Made by a program: the position numbers and the translations under genes. From Poriferisodalis sp965221195 (GTDB lineage Bacteria > Actinomycetota > Acidimicrobiia > Acidimicrobiales > Poriferisodalaceae): DNA of 64,000 bases. Position 1 is the stretch's first letter. The number at the start of each line of letters is the position of its first letter. This document shows positions 58,155-64,000 of this stretch, in pieces. Where the stretch lies: positions 1,674,001-1,738,000 of the forward strand of contig OZ244864.1 in NCBI GenBank assembly GCA_965221195.1. Direction: 5' to 3'. Below the pieces are notes generated by a model, which was not told the DNA's origin, ran no database searches, and saw only the letters and a list, made by a program, of their open reading frames with translations.

Positions 58155-59019
58155 CTAGCCCTTGGCGTAGGGAGGTGTGGTCGGGGTAGTCGGGTTCGCG
58201 GCGGTCTATCTGCGCTCGGAAAGCCTCACCCATGTCGTCTGCGTCAAACATGGCGGCGTTCCATGTGGCGATGTACTCAAGCCCGTCAGCCACCGAATGA
58301 TCGCGGCTGTAGTTCATCGTCTGTTTGGTGCCCCAGATCGCCATTGGACTCTTGGCCGCGATCTGAGCGGCAGTGTCGGCAACAGCATCCATCATGAGGT
58401 CGTGATCGTCGTAGACAGCGTTCACGAAACCCCTGTCAAGCGCTTCGGCTGCGCCCATTCGCCTACCGGTATAGGCCAACTCGCGCACGACTCCTTCGGG
58501 AATCAACTTGGGCATACGCTGCAGTGTCCCGACATCGGCGGTCATGCCGATGTTGATTTCTTGAATGCAAAAGAACGCGTCGGCTGTGGCATAACGCAGA
58601 TCGCAAGCTGAGACCATGTCAACGCCGCCGCCGACGCACGCACCCCCGATGGCGGCAATGACCGGCAGTCGGCTGTTCTCTAGGGCACTCATCGTGTGCT
58701 GCGCGCGCAGCACGCTGGCGCGGAACTGAGCCCGACGCCGACTGCCGTGGGCAGAGGTGTCATCGCCGTCGGCATCACCTGCCGATGAGCTGGTGGAACT
58801 GAACACTGAAAGGTCCATGCCCGAGGAGAAGTGACGGCCGACCGCCGACAGCACCACAACGCGCGCGTCGGTGCCTTCGGACACATTTTCGATGATGGCT
58901 GGCAGTTCTGTCCAGAACTCGGCGATCATCGAGTTGGCTTTCTCTGGGCGGTTCATGGTGAGGTGTGCGACACGGTCGCTCACCTCAACGTCGAAGCAGA
59001 TGTAGTCCGATGCTGTCAT
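58147..59019 (-). CDS. Crotonase family, dienoyl-CoA isomerase-like
   Basis: 290 residues of enoyl-CoA hydratase/isomerase fold: oxyanion-hole segments FSSGMDLS and GGACVGGGVDMV, and CIQEINIGMTADVGTLQRMP. The last motif, with Glu and Asp spaced as in rat ECH1, points to delta3,5-delta2,4-dienoyl-CoA isomerase, used in degradation of unsaturated fatty acids. An Asp/Ser-rich loop (residues ~75-92) is inserted after the first oxyanion segment. Upstream of the ATG the plus strand is T-rich (59030-59100). Confidence 0.85.
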   Translation of the reverse strand: MTASDYICFDVEVSDRVAHLTMNRPEKANSMIAEFWTELPAIIENVSEGTDARVVVLSAVGRHFSSGMDLSVFSSTSSSAGDADGDDTSAHGSRRRAQFRASVLRAQHTMSALENSRLPVIAAIGGACVGGGVDMVSACDLRYATADAFFCIQEINIGMTADVGTLQRMPKLIPEGVVRELAYTGRRMGAAEALDRGFVNAVYDDHDLMMDAVADTAAQIAAKSPMAIWGTKQTMNYSRDHSVADGLEYIATWNAAMFDADDMGEAFRAQIDRREPDYPDHTSLRQGLGA

Positions 59020-59128
59020 TGGCTCACCCTCAGAGCTTGCTGTGTTTTTTTGCTGGGTTGTTCTTGTAGGTTGTTTTTTTGGCTGTTTTTGTGGGGTTGT
59101 CGGGATGATCTCGTCGACGGAAGATCGG

Positions 59129-59545
59129 CTAGAGCATCACGCCCATCACCAGCGCCGCAAGGCTTAACAGCAGAGCCGCACCGGCGGCGATGCCGCGTTT
59201 AGCCGCGTTGTCACCGGCGTTTTGGTGTGCCAGCGCTGCGGCGCCGGAGATCAGCACTAGCAACATCTTGATCCCCAGCAGCATCGACCATCCCGTGCTG
59301 GTCTCTTCGCTTGGTATGGCGAGCATGCCCCACAGCCCTGTCACCACTGCTATGCCGAATGCCGGCCAAGCCACCTGTGAGAACGCCTTGGCAGCCACTT
59401 TGCCCGAACCCGGGAACGCGCGGCCGACGACAGGCACGACAGCGCCGACCACGATCTGGCCTCCGATCCACACGGTTACCGCCAGCACATGCAGCGCCAC
59501 GCGCACGGTGTCAAGGTCGAATACAACGGTACGGACTTCGGCCAT
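59129..59545 (-). CDS. Four-helix membrane protein, CopD-like
   Basis: 138 residues with four predicted membrane helices. The N-terminal LHVLAVTVWIGGQIV and the following VWPAFGIAVVTG pattern is that of the CopD/DUF2269-type integral proteins. Function uncertain. The open frame continues upstream to 59842 but that part overlaps the divergent moaB-like gene and is repeat-derived, so ATG 59545 is preferred. Confidence 0.68.
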   Translation of the reverse strand: MAEVRTVVFDLDTVRVALHVLAVTVWIGGQIVVGAVVPVVGRAFPGSGKVAAKAFSQVAWPAFGIAVVTGLWGMLAIPSEETSTGWSMLLGIKMLLVLISGAAALAHQNAGDNAAKRGIAAGAALLLSLAALVMGVML

Positions 59546-59562
59546 GTTGGAGTCTGTGCTTT

Positions 59563-59634
59563 CTGTGCTGAGAAAGGGGAGGGGCTCTGTGTTGGGGGAG
59601 GGGAGAGACCCTGTGTTGGGGGGGAGGGGATTCG
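59563..59634. repeat. Three 24-bp G-rich repeats in a divergent promoter region
   Basis: Units start CTGTGCTGAGAAAGGGG (59563), CTGTGTTGGGGGAGGGG (59587) and CTGTGTTGGGGGGGAGGG (59611). Plus-strand G-runs of 4-7 could form quadruplex structures. They fill the 139-bp gap between the CopD-like gene and moaB. Confidence 0.85.
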
Positions 59635-59672
59635 GCTGGTTGCAGGCTAGTGAACAGTCCGGGAGCCATCGG

Positions 59673-59678
59673 TAGCCT
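59673..59678 (+). promoter_or_regulatory. Putative -10 element (TAGCCT) of a leaderless moaB transcript
   Basis: TAGCCT, identical to the hisS element, ends 6 nt before ATG 59685. No ribosome-binding site is seen. Confidence 0.5.
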
Positions 59679-59684
59679 GCTGCA

Positions 59685-60257
59685 ATGAACCCTGAGCACG
59701 CGACGCACCAGCACAGCCATTCCCCCAAGACTTCGGGTGCCAGTACTTCGGATGGCAGCACTTCGGATGGCAGTGTTTCGGACAGCATGCGCCGACAGGC
59801 GGCAAAGGTGCTCACGGTCTCTGACGGTGTCGTCGCAGGCACGCGAACAGATCGCAGCGGCGAAGCGCTCGCCGAAGCGCTCGCTGCCGCGGGCTATGAA
59901 GTGGTCGAGCGGCGTGTGGTAGCTGATGGCATCGAGACGGTGTCCGATGCGTTGGTGGCGATGTCGGCGGAATTCGCAGGCCTGATCGTGACTACTGGAG
60001 GTACCGGCTTCACTGATCGCGATCTCACACCCGAAGGCACCAAAGCAGTCATCGAACGCGATGCACCGGGACTTGCAGAGGCCATGCGGCTGGTGAACCC
60101 GCTGGGACGGCTGTCGAGAGGTGTTGCAGGCATCATCGGCCACACGATCGTGATCAACACCCCTGGCTCTACCAAAGGGTGCGTGGAGTGCTTTGGGGCG
60201 GTGGCCGATGTGCTTCCGCACGCCTTGGCCCTGCTGGCAGGCGAACGACTGCACTGA
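59685..60257 (+). CDS. MogA/MoaB-family molybdopterin protein
   Basis: 190 residues of the MoCF_BD fold: VLTVSDGVVAGTRTDRSG, TTGGTGFTDRDLTPEGT (substrate loop) and NTPGS near the end. The family adenylylates molybdopterin. The first ~34 residues are His/Ser/Asp-rich and include four 15-bp repeats; ATG 59787 (MRRQAAKVL) is the core start. No other molybdenum-cofactor genes are in the window. Confidence 0.87.
   Translation: MNPEHATHQHSHSPKTSGASTSDGSTSDGSVSDSMRRQAAKVLTVSDGVVAGTRTDRSGEALAEALAAAGYEVVERRVVADGIETVSDALVAMSAEFAGLIVTTGGTGFTDRDLTPEGTKAVIERDAPGLAEAMRLVNPLGRLSRGVAGIIGHTIVINTPGSTKGCVECFGAVADVLPHALALLAGERLH
59730..59789 (+). repeat. Four 15-bp repeats in the moaB-like N-terminus
   Basis: ACTTCGGGTGCCAGT, ACTTCGGATGGCAGC, ACTTCGGATGGCAGT, GTTTCGGACAGCATG encode TSGAS, TSDGS, TSDGS, VSDSM. 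In frame. Confidence 0.92.
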
Positions 60258-60268
60258 TGAACTGATGA
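60253..60268 (+). repeat. 8-bp duplication at the moaB/ribD junction
   Basis: ACTGATGA repeated twice. The first copy contains the moaB stop TGA (60255-60257), the second the ribD ATG (60265). Small, but of the same type as the larger junction duplications. Confidence 0.7.
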
Positions 60269-61623
60269 CCAGACGCGGCGCTCAACGCAGACCCAAGCGC
60301 GCAGCCACATCACAGACTGCGGCTTTGAAGCGCAAACAGCAGGCAGCGAGAGACGAGGCAGCGAGAGTCAAGGCAGCAGACGCTGCCTCGCAAGCGGCCG
60401 CAGCGAGCTTGGCGGCACCCGATCCGCTGCTAGAAGAGATAGCCACTTCGGACGATGCGGCAATGCACCGCGCTGTCACCTCGGGCGAGGCCGTGCGCGG
60501 CACAACGGCACCGAATCCTTGGGTTGGCGCCGTTGTGGTCACAGCGGATGGACAGATTTTCGACGGTGCCACCGAGCCGCCGGGTGGCCGTCATGCAGAG
60601 ATCGTGGCGCTAGACGCCGCACGCTCAGCCGGTGCCGATCTTGCGGGCGCAACCTTGTACACCACGCTTGAGCCGTGCTCGCACACGGGCCGCACGCCGC
60701 CGTGTGTCGGCGCAGTCATCGCAGCGGGTGTCTCTCGGGTAGTGATTGGCGTGACCGATCCTGACCCCAACGTGTCGGGCCGCGGTGCGGCGGCTCTGAG
60801 GTCTGCGGGCATTGAAGTCGCCATGGGGCTCGCAGCCGATGCAGTGCAAGAATCGCTTCGGCCCTACCTGCATCAGCGTCGCCATGGCATGCCGTGGGTG
60901 GTGCTGAAGCTGGCGGCGACACTCGATGGGCGCATTGGTGCTCCCGACGGCACTTCGCAGTGGATCACCTCGCCAACCGCCCGATCCGATGCCCACGCGC
61001 TGCGGGCCCGCTGCGATGCCGTACTCGTGGGCGCTGGCACGGTACGAGCCGACAATCCATCGCTCACAGTTCGCAACCTCACCGATGACAGCCCGCACCG
61101 GCCGCTGCTCGATATGCGCGAGGGTCGCAGCAATCCGACCGCACTGCCGCTGGTGGCTGCTGCTGTGCAACGGCTCGACCCGCGCCGATTCGTGTTGGGC
61201 GCAGCACCAGCGAATGCCAACGTGCAGCCATGCAGTGAGGAATTCGGCGCGTTGGGGGAAGTCCTGCGGCGGCTTGCCGCCGACGGCGTGGTTGAGCTGC
61301 TGGTGGAAGGCGGCGCTCAGGTCGCGGGCGAACTGCACCGAGAAGGCCTCGTTGACGAGTACGTCGTGTACTTGGCGCCTGTGCTCTCGGGCGGTGACGA
61401 CGCAGTGCCGATGCTGGCTGGCGCCGGTGCATCCACCGTCGGAGATTTCTGGCGCGGCGAGATCGCCGATGTTCGCACCGTCGGCGCCGATGTGCGCATC
61501 ACCATGTACCCCCGTACACACCCGGCCCCTGAACTTTCCGATATCGCCGGTACCGTCGGCTGTGATCCGCGCACAACCGACGAGTGCCGCCAGTACCGCG
61601 AGCGCCGAACGAACGGGACCTAA
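60265..61623 (+). CDS. ribD: Bifunctional riboflavin deaminase/reductase
   Basis: RibD carries out the second and third steps of riboflavin synthesis. Deaminase domain with zinc ligands in GGRHAEIVAL and EPCSHTGRTPPC; reductase domain from VVLKLAATLDGRIGAPDG with VGAGTVRADNPSLTVR and LVEGGAQVAGELHREGLVDEY. The usual start MHRAV appears only at residue ~65; before it is an Ala/Arg/Lys-rich helical extension. ATG 60265 follows the moaB stop by 7 nt. Confidence 0.94.
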   Translation: MTRRGAQRRPKRAATSQTAALKRKQQAARDEAARVKAADAASQAAAASLAAPDPLLEEIATSDDAAMHRAVTSGEAVRGTTAPNPWVGAVVVTADGQIFDGATEPPGGRHAEIVALDAARSAGADLAGATLYTTLEPCSHTGRTPPCVGAVIAAGVSRVVIGVTDPDPNVSGRGAAALRSAGIEVAMGLAADAVQESLRPYLHQRRHGMPWVVLKLAATLDGRIGAPDGTSQWITSPTARSDAHALRARCDAVLVGAGTVRADNPSLTVRNLTDDSPHRPLLDMREGRSNPTALPLVAAAVQRLDPRRFVLGAAPANANVQPCSEEFGALGEVLRRLAADGVVELLVEGGAQVAGELHREGLVDEYVVYLAPVLSGGDDAVPMLAGAGASTVGDFWRGEIADVRTVGADVRITMYPRTHPAPELSDIAGTVGCDPRTTDECRQYRERRTNGT

Positions 61624-61634
61624 CAGGAGCAGCG

Positions 61635-62255
61635 ATGTACACCGGACTGGTCGAAGAACTCGGCAGCTTGGCCCACCGTGAAGGTGAGCGCTACCGATTT
61701 GCCGCCGCTGTTGTGCTTGCCGACACCGCCGTTGATGACTCGATTGCTGTGAACGGTTGCTGTCTGACCGTTGTTGAGATGGGAGACGGCTGGTGGGAGG
61801 CCGATGTGAGTTCTGAGACAACTCGCCGCACTGCACTGGGTTCGCTGCAGTCCGGTGACCCCGTCAACCTTGAACGATCTATGCGTTATGCCGACCGGCT
61901 CGGAGGGCATCTCGTGCAAGGGCACGTTGACGGCGTGGCGACGGTTGTCCGATCCGGCCCCGAGCTGCGTGTTTCGGTGCCGCCGGAGGGAGGCCTGCGT
62001 CGGTACATCGTTGAGAAGGGCTCGGTCACCCTCGACGGTGTCAGCCTCACCTGCTTCGACATTGCCGACGATGATGTCGGCGGTTGTGAATTCTCAGTGG
62101 CCCTCATTCCCCACACCATGTCTATGACCACAATGGGCACTGTGCAGCCCGGCGACCCCGTCAACTTTGAAGCCGACGTTCTCGCCCGCTACGTCGAACG
62201 GCTCTTGAGGCAAACTGATCTTGGTGCCGATCACGCTGGCACCCACCACAGTTGA
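61635..62255 (+). CDS. ribE: Riboflavin synthase alpha chain
   Basis: 206 residues, two lumazine-binding repeats: MYTGLVEELGSL, VNGCCLTV, GGHLVQGHVDGVA in the first half and VTLDGVSLT, HTMSMTTMG in the second. AGGAG lies 5 nt upstream of the ATG. Converts two dimethylribityllumazines to riboflavin. Confidence 0.95.
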   Translation: MYTGLVEELGSLAHREGERYRFAAAVVLADTAVDDSIAVNGCCLTVVEMGDGWWEADVSSETTRRTALGSLQSGDPVNLERSMRYADRLGGHLVQGHVDGVATVVRSGPELRVSVPPEGGLRRYIVEKGSVTLDGVSLTCFDIADDDVGGCEFSVALIPHTMSMTTMGTVQPGDPVNFEADVLARYVERLLRQTDLGADHAGTHHS

Positions 62256-62262
62256 GTCCGAA

Positions 62263-63594
62263 ATGACTGATTCTGTTTCTGACCCTGCTTTTGATTCTGA
62301 TTCTGACACTGTGGCCGACTCGCCTTTCGCAGCAATTCCTGATGCCATCAGCGCGGTAGGCCGAGGCGACATCGTGGTGGTCGTCGACGACGAAGACCGC
62401 GAAAACGAAGGCGACCTCATCATGGCGGCGGAGCACGCAACGCCAGAGGCCTTGGCGTTCTTCGTGCGCCACACCTCCGGTGTCATCTGCGCTCCGCTGG
62501 TGGGGGAACGTCTTGACGAGCTGGCGCTTCCGCTCATGGTCACGGTCAACACCGAGTCGATGCGCACCGCGTACACCGTGACCGTCGATGCTGCCGAAGG
62601 CACAACCACAGGAATCTCCGCAGCGGATCGATCCCGCACCCTCAATCTGCTGGCCGATCCGAAGTCCAGCGCCAACGACTTCAACCGGCCCGGTCATGTG
62701 CTGCCGTTGCGCTACCGCCCTGGGGGTGTGCTCAAGCGCGCCGGCCATACCGAGGCAGCGGTGGACTTGGCTCGCTTGGCCGGATGCCATCCGGCGGGCG
62801 TGCTGTGCGAGGTCGTCAACGACGACGGAACGATGGCGCGACTGGCGGATCTCGTGGAGTTCTCCCAACGGCACGGGCTGATGCTCATCTCGATTGCCGA
62901 CCTCATCCGCTACCGACGTGCCAACGAGCGCTTGGTTGACCCGATTGCACAAGCGCGCATACCCACCATCTACGGCGATTTCGTGGGTCATGTATTCCGT
63001 GATTTCGACGACACCGAGCATCTGGCGCTCACCTACGGCGCAGTGATGGGCTCAGAGCCAGTGCTGGTGCGTGTTCACAGCGAATGCCTCACTGGAGACA
63101 TCTTGGCGTCGCTGCGCTGCGATTGCGGCTCACAGTTGCACAGTGCGCTCGAAGCCATCGCAGATGCCGGCGCTGGCGTGCTCGTCTATCTGCGTGGCCA
63201 CGAGGGGCGCGGTATTGGTATCGGCCACAAGATCGCCGCTTACTCCCTGCAGGATCGGGGCCGTGACACCGTCGACGCCAACTTAGAGCTGGGCCTGCCA
63301 GTAGACAGCAGGGAGTACGGCATCGGCGCGCAGATCTTGGCTGAACTTGGTGTGCAGAAGCTGCGGTTAATGACCAACAATCCCAACAAGATCGGCGGTC
63401 TTGCCGGCTACGGACTTGAGATCGTGGAGCGGGTGCCTATCTCTGCTCAAGAGAATCCGCACAATCGGGCGTACCTTCGCACCAAGAAGATGCGATTAGG
63501 CCATCTCATAGACGACCCTTCAGATGACGTGACCGCTATCGACCTCGCTGTCGGTCTCGAAGAGCTCAAAGAGGCACCCCCGCTGGCCGACTGA
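62263..63594 (+). CDS. ribBA: Bifunctional DHBP synthase / GTP cyclohydrolase II
   Basis: 444 residues from ATG 62263. RibB half: VVVVDDEDRENEGDLIMAAE and KRAGHTEAAVDLARLAG. RibA half: zinc cysteines in VHSECLTGDILASLRCDCGSQL, GHEGRGIGIGHK and the C-terminal TNNPNKIGGL. The first ~25 residues are an Asp/Ser-rich repeat-like lead. The lumazine synthase gene (ribH), often next, is absent; hisG converges instead. Confidence 0.95.
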   Translation: MTDSVSDPAFDSDSDTVADSPFAAIPDAISAVGRGDIVVVVDDEDRENEGDLIMAAEHATPEALAFFVRHTSGVICAPLVGERLDELALPLMVTVNTESMRTAYTVTVDAAEGTTTGISAADRSRTLNLLADPKSSANDFNRPGHVLPLRYRPGGVLKRAGHTEAAVDLARLAGCHPAGVLCEVVNDDGTMARLADLVEFSQRHGLMLISIADLIRYRRANERLVDPIAQARIPTIYGDFVGHVFRDFDDTEHLALTYGAVMGSEPVLVRVHSECLTGDILASLRCDCGSQLHSALEAIADAGAGVLVYLRGHEGRGIGIGHKIAAYSLQDRGRDTVDANLELGLPVDSREYGIGAQILAELGVQKLRLMTNNPNKIGGLAGYGLEIVERVPISAQENPHNRAYLRTKKMRLGHLIDDPSDDVTAIDLAVGLEELKEAPPLAD

Positions 63595-63616
63595 CATCTG
63601 CCGACCGACATCTGGG
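63589..63616 (+). repeat. 14-bp duplication over the ribBA stop
   Basis: GACTGACATCTGCC and GACCGACATCTGGG; the first contains the ribBA stop TGA (63592-63594). Confidence 0.8.
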
Positions 63617-63636
63617 GTGGGGTTGCGCGTTGCGTT

Positions 63637-63666
63637 CTTGTTTACGACACGCTTGTTTACGGCACG
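63637..63666 (-). repeat. 15-bp duplication over the hisG stop
   Basis: CTTGTTTACGACACG and CTTGTTTACGGCACG on the plus strand. The second copy contains the reverse complement of the hisG TAA stop (63657-63659). The convergent ribBA and hisG ends are both duplicated within 80 bp. Confidence 0.87.
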
Positions 63667-64000
63667 ATCTTGGAGATCGGCATCTCGATAATGTCGGCCG
63701 CGCCCAGCTCAAGCAGCTCGGGGATGAGCACGTTGATTTGGTGCTTCGGCACGACCGTCTCGACGGCGTAAGCATCTCCGCCCCACAGCTCGTTGACGGT
63801 GGGGGCTTTCATCGATGGCAGCAACTTCACCACGGCATCTAGGTGGGGGCGTCCCACGTTGAGCTTCACCAAAACACGACCACGGGCGTCTAGCACTCCA
63901 TCAAGGAGTGTTTTGATTTGGGTCATGGCCCGGCGCTTGTGAGGGTCGTCGTACGCAGCCCGGTTGGTGAATATCTCGGTGTAGCTCGTGAGGATCTCGT
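63657..64000 (-). CDS. hisG: ATP phosphoribosyltransferase, C-terminal part
   Basis: Reads in from the right edge; the frame continues past the in-frame ATG at 63926 to the window end. LPSMKAPTVNELWGGDAYAVETVVPKHQINVLIPELLELGAADIIEMPISKIV is the ACT-like regulatory domain that binds histidine in long-form HisG. The catalytic domains lie outside the window. Confidence 0.9.
   Translation of the reverse strand, partial: EILTSYTEIFTNRAAYDDPHKRRAMTQIKTLLDGVLDARGRVLVKLNVGRPHLDAVVKLLPSMKAPTVNELWGGDAYAVETVVPKHQINVLIPELLELGAADIIEMPISKIVP

Noticed and set aside
59546..59842. Longer form of the CopD-like protein
   Set aside because: The extension runs through 24-bp repeats and the divergent moaB-like coding region, and it encodes low-complexity sequence before a plausible start.
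60200..60300. FMN riboswitch before ribD
   Set aside because: ribD follows the moaB-like gene by 7 nt, leaving no room, and no RFN element sequence is present upstream.

Overview
This window is a dense, GC-rich chromosome segment from an actinobacterium. I infer a deep-branching uncultured lineage of the Acidimicrobiia type. The evidence is the actinobacterial gene order (ruvB-queA-tgt-yajC-secDF; rel-hisS-aspS-alaS-ruvX-mltG-aroE; aroB-aroQ-efp-nusB; pyrR-pyrB-pyrC-carAB-pyrD-pyrF-mihF-gmk-rpoZ-coaBC-metK-priA-def-fmt; ribD-ribE-ribBA), the presence of mihF, a helicase-degenerate PriA, many GTG starts and several apparently leaderless promoters. No rRNA, tRNA, CRISPR array, insertion sequence or phage gene was seen.

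Layout. 1-6106: ruvB end, queuosine genes queA and tgt, and the Sec accessory subunits yajC-secD-secF. 6134-9227 (minus): a compositionally different ABC exporter pair. 9577-20764: rel, hisS, aspS, two small membrane proteins, alaS, ruvX, mltG. 20785-23185: a secreted Calx-beta protein with a C17 homopolymer near its start. 23243-27986: aroE, prepilin peptidase, aroB, aroQ, efp, nusB. 28184-38666: a Tad/Flp-type pilus locus with two large unrecognised envelope proteins. 38710-48340: a PyrR-controlled pyrimidine operon. 48356-56128: mihF to fmt. 56267-59545: an accessory catabolic group (COG3618 hydrolase, lactonase-like metallo-beta-lactamase, dienoyl-CoA isomerase-like crotonase, CopD-like membrane protein). 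59685-63594: moaB-like gene and riboflavin genes. 63657-64000 (minus): C-terminal part of hisG.

The outstanding feature is a very high density of short tandem duplications (units 8-71 bp, usually 2-5 copies), more than thirty in 64 kb. Inside essential genes the units listed are multiples of three (9, 12, 15, 18, 27 bp), so reading frames survive and low-complexity peptides are inserted or appended in QueA, Tgt, SecD, HisS, AspS, AlaS, AroB, TadA, Gmk, PriA, Fmt and MoaB. Between genes many units are not multiples of three (8, 10, 11, 14, 16, 17, 19, 28, 71 bp), and they repeatedly copy stop codons, start codons and ribosome-binding sites. The best cases are pyrR/pyrB, where a 71-bp unit has separated what looks like an ancestral stop/start overlap, and efp, where the ribosome-binding site is triplicated. 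The minus-strand ABC cassette lacks such repeats, which fits a recent arrival.

Functionally, the pyr operon carries a textbook PyrR-binding hairpin directly before the pyrR ribosome-binding site and a terminator-like hairpin inside the first pyrR codons, suggesting translation-coupled attenuation. Its dihydroorotase-like gene has lost the metal ligands, and Tgt has lost its CxCxxC zinc motif; both are visible in the sequence and deserve a check.
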